Assembly: GCA_963721435.1 (NCBI GenBank)
Contig: CAVRJC010000010.1
Span: forward strand, 46,449-110,448
Length of the DNA: 64,000 nt
Source of the DNA: CAVRJC01 sp963721435
GTDB lineage: Bacteria; Actinomycetota; Acidimicrobiia; IMCC26256; DASPTH01
Direction of reading: 5' to 3'
Part shown: positions 26,122 through 35,012 of the stretch, in pieces
How the letters are laid out: each line of letters starts with the position of its first letter
Position numbering within the stretch: position 1 is the stretch's first letter
Program-made: the position numbers and the translations under genes
The notes under the pieces: generated by a model
The model's database searches: none
What the model saw: the letters and a program-made list of their open reading frames with translations, nothing else
What the model was told of the DNA's origin: nothing

Positions 26122-26694
26122 TCAGGCGTCGGCGTCAGTGTCGGAGTGGTCGTCGGCGGAGAACGCGGCCCACTCGGCTTGGCGCTCGACCGCGAGGTCG
26201 ACCATCTCCTGCCAGCGCACCGGGTTGTCCTCGACGACCTTCATGCCGAACGACGTCGACGATCGGATCTCCAGCAGCTCGACGCCCTCGGGACCGGCGC
26301 GGTAGCCGTACGGGTGATCGGCGGGCACGTAGAACCCGGAGCCCGCGCCGACGACCCGGTTGCCGAGGCGCGCCTCGCCCGACAGCACGTAGTAGAGGCA
26401 GTCCGCATCGTGGGTGTGGCGAGCGAGGATGAAGTCGGGCGCGAACGAGATCAGCGCCAGGCTCATTCCGACGCTCCCCTCGTGGCAGAACAACAGCTTG
26501 GTCCGGTGCCCGACCAGCAGCGGCGTGAGGTCGAACTGCCCGACGACGGCCGGGTACGCGGGCGTGCTCATGATGTCGGAGAGCTCGCCCATGTCGTCGG
26601 CGTCGAAGAAGCTGAACTGGGTGTGGTCCTTGGCCCGGCCGCGACGCGTGGTGATGCCGTCGTCGTGCTCGAGCGCGGTGGTCTCCTGGGTCAT
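26122..26694 (-). CDS. cupin-domain protein, first gene of P450 operon
   Basis: 190 residues from ATG 26694. A single cupin barrel covers about 75-150: LARHTHDADCLYYVLSGEA carries H-x-H and the E of motif 1, and YVPADHPYGYRAGPEG carries motif 2 with its histidine. The N-terminal 70 residues are family-specific. Such ChrR-like or RmlC-like cupins bind a metal and are found next to oxygenases as dioxygenases or accessory sensors. The divergent amidohydrolase start lies 65 bases away, so they may share a control region. Confidence 0.8.
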   Translation of the reverse strand: MTQETTALEHDDGITTRRGRAKDHTQFSFFDADDMGELSDIMSTPAYPAVVGQFDLTPLLVGHRTKLLFCHEGSVGMSLALISFAPDFILARHTHDADCLYYVLSGEARLGNRVVGAGSGFYVPADHPYGYRAGPEGVELLEIRSSTSFGMKVVEDNPVRWQEMVDLAVERQAEWAAFSADDHSDTDADA

Positions 26695-26759
26695 GGGCGG
26701 AGCGTATGGCGGGCGTCGGGAAGGGGCAAGGCTCCGGCGGGCTGAGTAGCGTCGTCGGC

Positions 26760-28232
26760 GTGTCGACGCACGCCACGTCTCCGCAGATCCGTGAGCGGCT
26801 CGATCATCCCGTGATCGACGTGGACGGCCACCTGCAGGAGCTGTCGTTGTTCTTCCGCGACGACGTGATGGACCGAGCCCGCGAGATCGGTGGCACACGG
26901 CTCGCGGAGCGCGTCGCGAGCTCGACGCTCACCTACGACGACGCGCCCGCAGGCCGCTGGTTCGCGATGAGCGAGGTCGACCGGCGCGAGGAGTGGGTGT
27001 CGGTCGGCGCGTGGTGGTCGATGCCGACGAACGCGCGCGACCGCGCCACGTCGTACCTCCCGGCCCTGCTCCACGAGCGCCTCGACGAGCTCGGCATCGA
27101 CTTCACCGTGCTCTACCCCAGCCTCGGCCTGAGCCTCGTGTCGATACCCGACGCGGAAGTCCGCGGGATCGCGTGCCGCGTCTACAACGAGATCAACGCC
27201 GAGCTCTACTGCCCGTACGCCGACCGCATGACCGCGGTGGCGATCCTGCCCGCGGTCACTCCCGAGGAGGCGATCGACGAGCTGGACTACGCGGTCGGCA
27301 CGCTGGGCGCGAAGGCGATCATGCTGAGCCACGTGCGCCGTGCGGTGCCGAGAGTCGCGCGAGAAGCACCGCAGCTCGCGGGGATGGCGCAACGCCTCGA
27401 CACCTACGGCATCGACAGCGACTACGACTACGACCCGCTGTGGCAACGCTGCGTCGACCTCGGCGTCGCGGTGGGCCTGCACGCGAGCGAGCTCGGCTGG
27501 GGCAGCCGGCGCTCGCTGAGCCGGTACGTCTACAACCACGTCGGCTGCTTCGCCGCCGCAGGCGAGTCACTCGCGAAGTCACTCTTTCTCGGTGGGGTCA
27601 CCCGTCGCTTCCCCACCCTCAATTTCGTGTTCCTCGAAGGCGGGGTTGCATGGGGCGCGTCCCTGCTCGCCGACCTCGTCGGGCACTGGGAGAAGCGCAA
27701 CCGCGACAGCATCCACGAGCTCGACCCGGCGCGACTCGACGTCGACGAGGTCGTCGGGCTGTTCGAGCAGTACGGCACCGCGCGGTACCGCGAGCACCTC
27801 GACGCGGTACGCAGCTTCTTCGCCCGCGCCGAGCACCAGCCCGACGACGTCGACGACTGGCGCGCGTGCGGCATCGAGACCGTCGACGACTTCCGCGCGC
27901 GCTTCGTCGATCGCTTCTACTTCGGGTGTGAGGCCGACGACCCACTGAACGCCTCAGCGTTCAACGCGCGCGGGAACGCGCTCGGCGCACGGCTCCAAGC
28001 GGTGTTCGGCTCCGACATGGGTCATTGGGACGTTCGTGACCTCACCGGGCTCCTCGTGGAGGCCTACGAGCTCGTCGATGACGGGCTCATCACCGACGCC
28101 GACTTCCGCGACTTCGTGTTCACCAACCCCGCGCGCTTGTACGCGCAGATGAGCCCGGCGTTCTTCGACGGGACGTCGTGCGAGGCCGCGGTGCGTACGC
28201 TCATGGCGACGAAAGGCGGGAGATCCCCGTGA
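26760..28232 (+). CDS. amidohydrolase-superfamily protein (ACMSD-like)
   Basis: 490 residues from GTG 26760; an ATG at 26706 would leave only 11 bases to the divergent cupin start and is unlikely. VIDVDGHLQEL near residue 13 is the D-x-x-x-H metal-binding start of the ACMSD/2-amino-3-carboxymuconate decarboxylase-like branch. DFTVLYPSLGL, IMLSHVRRAVP, and V-G-L-H-A-S-E are further barrel motifs, with G-S-D-M-G-H-W-D-V near 437 carrying the last aspartate. Many members decarboxylate or hydrolyse ring-cleavage acids. Its stop overlaps the PhyH dioxygenase start, so the two products probably act in sequence. Confidence 0.85.
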   Translation: MSTHATSPQIRERLDHPVIDVDGHLQELSLFFRDDVMDRAREIGGTRLAERVASSTLTYDDAPAGRWFAMSEVDRREEWVSVGAWWSMPTNARDRATSYLPALLHERLDELGIDFTVLYPSLGLSLVSIPDAEVRGIACRVYNEINAELYCPYADRMTAVAILPAVTPEEAIDELDYAVGTLGAKAIMLSHVRRAVPRVAREAPQLAGMAQRLDTYGIDSDYDYDPLWQRCVDLGVAVGLHASELGWGSRRSLSRYVYNHVGCFAAAGESLAKSLFLGGVTRRFPTLNFVFLEGGVAWGASLLADLVGHWEKRNRDSIHELDPARLDVDEVVGLFEQYGTARYREHLDAVRSFFARAEHQPDDVDDWRACGIETVDDFRARFVDRFYFGCEADDPLNASAFNARGNALGARLQAVFGSDMGHWDVRDLTGLLVEAYELVDDGLITDADFRDFVFTNPARLYAQMSPAFFDGTSCEAAVRTLMATKGGRSP

Positions 28233-29416
28233 CGACGATCGACTTCGAGCGCTTCCACACGGTCGAGCTCCCGGGCGCATTGGCTGCGCGCGATGGGGGC
28301 GCAGCCGCATCCCGGTACGTCGGCGCGGGTCGATCGCTCACCCTGCAGCTCCCCGACGGCACCGCGTTCACGTACCGGGCCGTCGACGGCGACGTCGTCG
28401 TCGAGCGCGGCGCCGACGCGCCCGTCGTCGTGGAGATCGACCCGGACGCGTTCGCGGACCTCGCCGGCGAGCGGTGGTCGATCTACGGCCTCCTCTACCC
28501 GGGCCGCCTGCGCATCGTGCGCGGCTCGCTGCAGGAGCTCGAGCCGTGGGAGCCCGTGCTGCAGAACCTCTGGTTCGACCGTCCGATCTACGGCGACGCG
28601 GCCGCGCGCTCTCTGGTCGATCGCGACGGCTCGCCGCTCGACGTCACGCGGTCGTTCACACTGGACGACGACGACCGCGACATCGCGCACTTCCTCGCGG
28701 TCGCCGGCTTCGTCGTCCTGCGGGGCGGGTTCGCGTCCGACGAGATCGCGCGCTTCGACGCGGAGGTACAGCGACTCGTGGCTGCCGCGACGCCGGGCGA
28801 TCGGAAGTCGTGGTGGGCCAAGACCGCCGACGAGCGCGACGTGTGCTGCCGGGTCACGTACTGCGGCCAGCGGTCACCCACGCTCCTCGCGCTCGCCGGC
28901 GACACGCGCCTGACCCGGGCCGCGTCGTGGGCCGGCACTCCCCTCCGCGCCGCGACCGACCGGCTCGACGGGATCTCGGTCGTCCTGAAGCACCCCGACG
29001 TCGTGAGCGGGCTGAGCGATCTGCCCTGGCACCGCGACTGCGGGCTGGGCGGGCATCCCGTGCTGTGCCCGACGCTGAACATCGGGATCCAACTCGACCG
29101 CGCCGACGCCGCGAACGGCCAGTTGGTCTTCCTCGCGGGATCGCATCACCACACCAACTCGCTCACCGACGCCGACCGGCACGCCGAATGGCCCGTCGTG
29201 CGCGTCGAAGCCGACCCGGGCGACGTGACCGTTCACTACGGGCACGCGCAACATGCGGCGCCGCCGCCCACCTCGCCCGCAGCGAACCGGCGCGCCCTCT
29301 ACGTCGGGTTCGTGCCGCCTGCGATCTTCGACGTGATCGGGCCCGAGCAGGGATACAACGACGTCGTGTACGAGAGCGGCGACGGCGTCCAGGCGCCGAG
29401 CGCGCTCACCGCCTAG
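28229..29416 (+). CDS. PhyH-family dioxygenase with N-terminal SCP2-like domain, second copy
   Basis: 395 residues from GTG 28229, coupled by GTGA. Same two-domain plan as the protein at 1101-2357. N-terminal residues about 1-130 are SCP2-like, with V-V-V-E-I-D-P-D-A-F, a GLLYPGRLRIVRG strand and a WEP. The C-terminal part is PhyH-like, with LPWHRDCGLGG (H268, D270), IGIQLDRADAANGQL and a distal histidine at 339 or 342, followed by NRRALYVGF. DLPWH-DCGLGG and the GIQLD strand are nearly identical to the first copy. The pair supports a shared, unusual role in oxidising a lipid-like substrate. Confidence 0.85.
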   Translation: MTTIDFERFHTVELPGALAARDGGAAASRYVGAGRSLTLQLPDGTAFTYRAVDGDVVVERGADAPVVVEIDPDAFADLAGERWSIYGLLYPGRLRIVRGSLQELEPWEPVLQNLWFDRPIYGDAAARSLVDRDGSPLDVTRSFTLDDDDRDIAHFLAVAGFVVLRGGFASDEIARFDAEVQRLVAAATPGDRKSWWAKTADERDVCCRVTYCGQRSPTLLALAGDTRLTRAASWAGTPLRAATDRLDGISVVLKHPDVVSGLSDLPWHRDCGLGGHPVLCPTLNIGIQLDRADAANGQLVFLAGSHHHTNSLTDADRHAEWPVVRVEADPGDVTVHYGHAQHAAPPPTSPAANRRALYVGFVPPAIFDVIGPEQGYNDVVYESGDGVQAPSALTA

Positions 29417-29469
29417 CCCCGCTCGCAACTCGACGCGGCTGTACGCCCGGCGGCCCTACCATCGCCCGC

Positions 29470-32400
29470 GTGGAAGCTGGGGGGACACAGCGTTCGGGAA
29501 CGGTCACCGTGCTGTTCACCGACGTCGTCGAGTCCACCGAGCTCCGGCAGCGCCTCGGCGACGACCGTGCCGACGATCTGCGGCGCGCGCATGACGCGCT
29601 CGTGCGCGATGCGCTGACCGCGCACGGGGGCACCGAGATCAAGGCGTTGGGCGACGGCTTCATGATCGTGTTCGCTGCCGCCGCGGAAGCCGTCGGCGCC
29701 GCGGTCGCGATCCAGCAGTCGATCGACCGCCTCGCGCGCCGGCGCGGCGCCGAGCTGCACGTGCGCATCGGATTGAGCGCAGGCGACGTGATGTGGGAGA
29801 GCAACGACTGCTTCGGCACGCCAGTGGTCGAAGCCGCGCGCCTCTGCGACGGCGCACGCGGAGGCCAGATCCTGTTGAGCGACGTCGTCCGCCTGCTCGC
29901 GGGGTCGCGTGGGGAGCACCGGTACCGCGCCGTGGGCGCGCTCGAGCTGAAGGGCCTGACCGAGCCGATCGCGGCCGCCGAGGTGCTGTGGGACGCCGAT
30001 GAGGGCATCGGGTTGCCCACCGCGCTCGTCGTCGACGAGCAGGTGCCGTTCGTGGGCCGCCGCGCCGAGCGAGCGCGTCTCATCGGCAGCTGGAAGGACG
30101 CCGCGAGCGGGCACGGCGGGATCGCGCTGCTCTCGGGCGAGCCGGGTGTCGGGAAGACACGGCTTGCCGCCGAGCTCGCGCGCGCCGCGCACGACGACGG
30201 CGCCATCGTGCTCTACGGGCGCTGCGACGAGGAGCTCGGCGTTCCGTACCAGCCCTTCGTCGAGGCACTCCGACCGTTCGTCGCCGCGTGCGCACCCGAG
30301 GATCTCGCCGAGCACGCGGCACCGTACGGCGGCGATCTCGCGCGGCTGGTGCCGCAACTCGCCGACCGCATCCGCGATCTGCCCGAGCCGTTGCACGCGG
30401 ATGCCGAGACCGAACGGGCGCGGCAGTTCGACGCGGTCACGTCGTTCCTCGCGAGCATCGCCGCGACCGCACCGGTCCTGCTCGTGCTCGACGACCTGCA
30501 CTGGGCCGCGAAGCCGACCCTGCTCCTCGTGCGCCATCTTGCGCGCAGCGACGCCGTTGCCTCGTTGCTCGTCGTCGGCACGTACCGCGACACGGATCTC
30601 GGCCGCGCCCATCCGCTCGCCGACATGCTCGCCGACTTCCGGCGCGAGGTCCCCACGGAGCGCATCTCACTCCAAGGCCTCGACGGCGACGAAGTCGCGG
30701 AGTTCCTCGCGGCGGCCGCCGGCCACGAGCTCGACGCCGACGGTGAGCGTCTCGCCCGCCGGGTACACGCGGAGACGGAGGGCAACCCGTTCTTCCTGAG
30801 CCAGGTGCTCAACCACCTCGCCGAATCCGGCGTCGTCGTGCAGGAGGACGGCCACTGGGTGCGCGGCCCGGCGGCGGACGCGATCGGGATCCCGGAAGGC
30901 GTCCGCGAAGTCGTCGGTCGGAGGCTCGGCAGCCTCAGCGACGACACCAACGCAGTGTTGACCGTCGCCGCCGTCGTCGGCCGCGAGTTCGACCACGACA
31001 TCGTGGTCACTGCGAGCACACGCGATCCGGAAGCCGTGCTCGATGCGCTCGAGGAAGCCGAAGACGCGCGCCTCATCATGGGGGTCGACGGCCTGCCCGG
31101 TCGTTACATCTTCGTCCACGCGCTCGTGCGCTCGACTTTGTACGACGAGATCGCGACGACGCGGCGCCTCCGGCTTCACCGCGGTGTCGGCGAAGCCATC
31201 GAGACGTGCCGTGGAGACGCGCGCCTCGACGAGCTCGCGTACCACTTCGCCGAGGCCGCTGCGCTCGGTCTGACGGAGCAGGCCGTCGACTACTGCCGGC
31301 ACGCGGCCCGCAGCGCGATGGAACGACTCGCGTACGAAGAGGCTGCGGTGCACTACGAACGCGCGCTCGGTGCACTCGACCCCGACCAGCACACTGAAGA
31401 CGCCGAACGCGCGGAGCTGCTGCTCGAGCTCGGTCGGGCGGTGTGGGCGACCGGTGAACGAGCGCGCGGTTGGTCGTTCTTCGCGGATTCGCGGGCACTC
31501 GCGCAGAAGGTCGGACGATGGGACCTCTTCGCCGAAGCGTCGCTCGCCGGCGGCGGGGAGCGGGGCTGGAACGAGGCCGGCCGGGTCGACGAGGAGCTCA
31601 TGGCACTCCTCGAGATCGCGCTCGAGAAATTGCCGCCTGGCGACACCTCGCTGCGCGCCCGGTGCGCGGCGCGTCTCGCGTCCGAGATGTACTTCCGAGG
31701 CGACACCGCGGTCGCCCAGCGTCAGGCAATGACGGCGGACGCGATCGCAATGGCGCGACGCGTCGGCGATGCATACACACTCGCGTACACCCTGAACCTC
31801 GCCCACTGGGGCATCTCGATCGCGGGGAACGCGACCGATCGCCTGCCGATCAGCAGAGAGAGCCTGGCCCTCGCCGAGGAGGCCGGGAACCGATATCAAC
31901 AGGCGACCGCGCTGAACTACATCGCCCTCGACCTGTTCGAGCTGGCCGACCCGGCCGGGGCGGAGATCTACGTCGACCGGTTCGAAGCGCTCGCGCAGGA
32001 GCTGCGGCGGCCCGATCTCCTCTGGCAGGTCACGGTGCAACGCTCGGCAGAAGCGCTGATGCGCGGCGAGCTCGACGAAGCCGAGCGGCTCGCGGAGATC
32101 GGGCTCGCGCTCGGGCAGCAGGCCGAGATCGAGAGCTCGCTCCAGATGTACGGCGTCTCGCAGTTCGCGCTGCGTCGCGTCCGTGGGGGGCTCGAGGAGC
32201 TCGAGCCACTGCTCGTCGCGCTCATCGACGACTACCCGCTCATTCCCGCGTGGCGCGCCGCGCTGCCGTACCTGTGGGCCGAGCTCGGCGACGTCGATGC
32301 CGCCCGTGCGCACTTCGCGACGATGGTGGCACTCGGGCTCGAGAACGTCCCGCGTGACGGCAACTGGACGACGGCGATGGCGCTGCTCGCGAAGGTGACG

Positions 32401-32814
32401 CACTTCATCGACGACGCCGAGCACGCCGCGCTGATCTACTCGTGGCTCGCCGACTTCGCCGGCCTCGTCGTCCTGGCCGGCCTCCCCACCGAGATGCTCG
32501 GCACCGTCGACCTCTTCCTCGCGCTCTTGGCCGCGACCATGCGCAATTGGGACGACTTCGAACGCCACGCGGCCGATGCACTCGCGTTGAACGAGAAGCT
32601 GGGTATGCGCATCTGGCTCGCCAGCGCACAGTATGAGATCGGTGCGATTCTCGCCGCCCGCTTGTGGGACGGCGATGCCGAGCGGGCACGTTCCCTGCTC
32701 GACGCGTGCATCGCCACGTCGCGGAGCATCGGGATGCCCATGCTGCTCGGCAAGGTCGAGTCTGCGCTCGCGCTCCTGCATTCGTCACGCCCACCGCACG
32801 GCACGCACCGTTGA
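29470..32814 (+). CDS. adenylate/guanylate cyclase with AAA ATPase and TPR-like domain
   Basis: 1,114 residues from GTG. Residues about 10-170 are a class III cyclase homology domain: VTVLFTDVVEST with the first metal aspartate, IKALGDGFMIVF with the second, and a RIGLSAGD strand. A linker leads to an ATPase of the AAA_16/MalT type: VPFVGRRAERARL, Walker A GEPGVGKTR near 226 and Walker B VLLVLDDLHWA near 340. The remaining 600 residues are helical repeats (TPR-like), for example AVHYERALGALD. There is no C-terminal LuxR helix-turn-helix. Such proteins couple nucleotide signalling or ATP-driven switching to protein partners; the input is unknown. Confidence 0.9.
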   Translation: MEAGGTQRSGTVTVLFTDVVESTELRQRLGDDRADDLRRAHDALVRDALTAHGGTEIKALGDGFMIVFAAAAEAVGAAVAIQQSIDRLARRRGAELHVRIGLSAGDVMWESNDCFGTPVVEAARLCDGARGGQILLSDVVRLLAGSRGEHRYRAVGALELKGLTEPIAAAEVLWDADEGIGLPTALVVDEQVPFVGRRAERARLIGSWKDAASGHGGIALLSGEPGVGKTRLAAELARAAHDDGAIVLYGRCDEELGVPYQPFVEALRPFVAACAPEDLAEHAAPYGGDLARLVPQLADRIRDLPEPLHADAETERARQFDAVTSFLASIAATAPVLLVLDDLHWAAKPTLLLVRHLARSDAVASLLVVGTYRDTDLGRAHPLADMLADFRREVPTERISLQGLDGDEVAEFLAAAAGHELDADGERLARRVHAETEGNPFFLSQVLNHLAESGVVVQEDGHWVRGPAADAIGIPEGVREVVGRRLGSLSDDTNAVLTVAAVVGREFDHDIVVTASTRDPEAVLDALEEAEDARLIMGVDGLPGRYIFVHALVRSTLYDEIATTRRLRLHRGVGEAIETCRGDARLDELAYHFAEAAALGLTEQAVDYCRHAARSAMERLAYEEAAVHYERALGALDPDQHTEDAERAELLLELGRAVWATGERARGWSFFADSRALAQKVGRWDLFAEASLAGGGERGWNEAGRVDEELMALLEIALEKLPPGDTSLRARCAARLASEMYFRGDTAVAQRQAMTADAIAMARRVGDAYTLAYTLNLAHWGISIAGNATDRLPISRESLALAEEAGNRYQQATALNYIALDLFELADPAGAEIYVDRFEALAQELRRPDLLWQVTVQRSAEALMRGELDEAERLAEIGLALGQQAEIESSLQMYGVSQFALRRVRGGLEELEPLLVALIDDYPLIPAWRAALPYLWAELGDVDAARAHFATMVALGLENVPRDGNWTTAMALLAKVTHFIDDAEHAALIYSWLADFAGLVVLAGLPTEMLGTVDLFLALLAATMRNWDDFERHAADALALNEKLGMRIWLASAQYEIGAILAARLWDGDAERARSLLDACIATSRSIGMPMLLGKVESALALLHSSRPPHGTHR

Positions 32815-32883
32815 GCGAGCGTTGAACTTCGGGCGATCACCCCTTGAAGGCGCTCCTGCACGCTGCTTCCGAGGACTCGACAC

Positions 32884-33393
32884 ATGTCTGGGGAGGCAAC
32901 ACGCGTGCTCAAGACACAGCTGCTTCGGAAGCGGACTGCGGTGGTCATCGTGGCTCTGGCGATCGCCATCGGCGCGACCGGGTGCCTGCCCGACACCGGC
33001 CCGCCACCGACCGTCGACGGCTACCAGCGCGCGATGTTCGACGCAGTCAACCGGGACCGCGCCAATGCGGGCCTGCCTCAGCTGACGTTCAGCCCCAAGC
33101 TGTCGGTGCTCGCCGGCGGCCACTCCTGTGACATGGCCCGCGCCGGGGGCCTGTTCCACACGAATCTCGGCGCCACGTTGGGCAGCGCCGGCTACGAGTC
33201 GTTCTGGTCGCTCGGCGAGAACGTGGTCGTGGAGCTGTCGAGCATGGCGGCCGGGGACCTCGAAGGGATCTGGATGGGCTCCGCGCCCCACCGGGCGAAC
33301 ATCCTGAACCCGAACTTCAACGTCGTGGGCATGGCTGCGTGCTTTGCCGCAGATGGCCGGGTCTGGGCGACCCAGGAGTTCGGTGCCTTGTAG
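32884..33393 (+). CDS. CAP/SCP-domain lipoprotein
   Basis: 169 residues. Signal peptide with lipobox IGATGC (cysteine near residue 37), followed by a Pro-rich linker LPDTGPPPTV. The CAP domain starts at about residue 45: FDAVNRDRANAGLPQLTFS, then HSCDMARAG, GENVVVE and APHRANILNPNFNVVGM, and a final WATQEFG. The conserved H, E, H and E-like residues are in place. CAP proteins are secreted and bind lipids or act in cell-surface processes. GTG 32905 is an alternative start, giving a more typical signal peptide length. Confidence 0.88.
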   Translation: MSGEATRVLKTQLLRKRTAVVIVALAIAIGATGCLPDTGPPPTVDGYQRAMFDAVNRDRANAGLPQLTFSPKLSVLAGGHSCDMARAGGLFHTNLGATLGSAGYESFWSLGENVVVELSSMAAGDLEGIWMGSAPHRANILNPNFNVVGMAACFAADGRVWATQEFGAL

Positions 33394-33482
33394 CCGACCG
33401 CCGAGCACAGCCCGTCTCGACGAGGGTTGCGCAGCTAACGTCACCGGGACCACACCCGTGCCGACGTTGATCGAGGTACTGC

Positions 33483-34157
33483 GTGATCCTCGTCGTAGAC
33501 GACGACATCGACCTGCGCAGCGTGGTTCGCGGCGCACTCGAGCGAGAAGGCTTTGCCGTCGACGAAGCCGGCGACGGTGACATCGCGTTGACGAAGATCG
33601 CGACGCTGTCGCCCGAGCTGGTCGTGCTCGACCTGTGCCTGCCGACCGTGACCGGGCTCGACGTGCTCCGCGCGGTCGGGAGTGGTGACGACAGCACACC
33701 CGTGATCGTGCTCACCGGCCTGGGCGACGAGACCGATCGCATCGTCGGACTCGAGCTCGGCGCCGACGACTACGTCGTGAAGCCGTTCTCACCGCGCGAG
33801 CTCGTGGCGCGCGTCAGGTCAGTGCTGCGGCGCGTGGCCGATCCCCGCCCGCGCTCGGTGTACGAGTTCGGCGACCTCCGACTCGACACGCGCACGCGCG
33901 AAGTGCACGTGCGCGGTGTCGCCGTCGAGCTCCGGCGTCGCGAGTTCGACTTGCTGGAGTTCCTGTGCTCGGCACCTCAGCAGGTGTTCTCGCGCGAACA
34001 GCTCCTGGTGAACGTGTGGCACTCGGCGCCGGAATGGCAGGACATCGCCACCGTCAGCGAGCACGTGCACCGGCTGCGGGCGAAGATCGAAGACGATCCG
34101 AGCGCGCCGCGCCGCATCGTGACGGTCAGGGGTGTGGGGTACCGCTTCGACGTGTGA
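33483..34157 (+). CDS. OmpR-family response regulator
   Basis: 224 residues from GTG 33483. The receiver domain (1-118) has ILVVDDDIDLR with the acidic pair, VVLDLCLP with the phospho-acceptor aspartate near residue 50, and VVKPFSP with the conserved lysine near 100. The winged-helix domain (about 128-224) has RRREFDLLEFLC, recognition helix VSEHVHRLRAKIEDDP and the RGVGYRFDV end. It binds DNA when phosphorylated. No separate kinase gene lies on the same strand; the hybrid kinase at 35012-37381 is convergent and ends 855 bases away, so a pairing is possible but not shown. Confidence 0.93.
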   Translation: MILVVDDDIDLRSVVRGALEREGFAVDEAGDGDIALTKIATLSPELVVLDLCLPTVTGLDVLRAVGSGDDSTPVIVLTGLGDETDRIVGLELGADDYVVKPFSPRELVARVRSVLRRVADPRPRSVYEFGDLRLDTRTREVHVRGVAVELRRREFDLLEFLCSAPQQVFSREQLLVNVWHSAPEWQDIATVSEHVHRLRAKIEDDPSAPRRIVTVRGVGYRFDV

Positions 34158-34178
34158 GTCGTGCGCTCACACAACCGC

Positions 34179-35012
34179 TCACGGAAGCTCGACGCCGGGC
34201 ACGTCGACCCGCATCGACTCGATGCGCCCCGAGCGCGCAGCCGCCATCTCATCGACCGGCATGAAGTCCACACTGCAGAGGTAGAGCGTCTGCGCGTCGG
34301 GGCCGCCGAGCGCGCACGCGAGGACGCGCCGGTCAGTGTCGATGCGCTCGACAACCACGCCGTCGGCGCGCACACGGAACACTGCTCCACTGTTCGGGCT
34401 CGCCACCCAGACCGCGCCTTCCGCGTCGAGGCACAAGCCATCGGTGCGGTGCCCGACGTCGGCAAAGACGCGGCGACCGCCGAGTGAGCCGTCGGGCTCG
34501 ATGTCGAACGCGGTGAGCCGCAGCGCGATCGTCTCGGCGACGATCAGGGTGCGGCCATCGGGCGTGACGACGCAGCCGTTCGGGAACGAGAGCCGGTCGG
34601 CGACGATCCGCGGCTCGCGACCGGGCTCGACGAGGATCAGCGAGCCCGTCTCGACCGCGCGGTCGGACTGCATGATCGGCACGCCGATGCTCCCGACGTA
34701 GGCACGACCGTCGGGAGTCACGACCATGTCGTTGCACTCGTGCGATGCGACGCCGGAGAGGTCGGCGGCTTCGGTGACGCGGTCGCCGTCGATCCGCAGC
34801 AACCGCCGATCGAGCATCGACACGACCAGAAGGCTGCCGTCGGGGAGAAATCCCAGTCCGGACGGCTGCGTCGGGATCTCCGCCACCGTGGCGACCTCGC
34901 CGGCGGCGGTGACGCGCAACACGCGGTGCCCGAAGATGTCCGAGCACCACAGCGTGTCACCGCGCCATCGTGGGCCTTCGGGGAAGACCAGCCCCTCGGC
35001 CACCGTCTCCAT
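34179..35012 (-). CDS. SMP-30/gluconolactonase-family lactonase
   Basis: 277 residues from ATG 35012, whose A is the last base of the kinase stop (TGATG). Six-bladed propeller with the metal ligands in LVFPEGPRW (Glu), LSFPNGCVV (Asn) and RTDGLCLDAEG (Asp). Each blade repeats a V-x-x-D-G-x-x-x-V pattern. The family hydrolyses sugar or other lactones with calcium or zinc. The coupling to a hybrid kinase suggests that the lactone, or its hydrolysis product, relates to the kinase signal. Confidence 0.85.
   Translation of the reverse strand: METVAEGLVFPEGPRWRGDTLWCSDIFGHRVLRVTAAGEVATVAEIPTQPSGLGFLPDGSLLVVSMLDRRLLRIDGDRVTEAADLSGVASHECNDMVVTPDGRAYVGSIGVPIMQSDRAVETGSLILVEPGREPRIVADRLSFPNGCVVTPDGRTLIVAETIALRLTAFDIEPDGSLGGRRVFADVGHRTDGLCLDAEGAVWVASPNSGAVFRVRADGVVVERIDTDRRVLACALGGPDAQTLYLCSVDFMPVDEMAAARSGRIESMRVDVPGVELP

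Noticed and set aside
30667..32781. Long minus-strand open frame
   Set aside because: Antisense shadow of the cyclase/AAA ATPase; no motifs and strongly biased composition.
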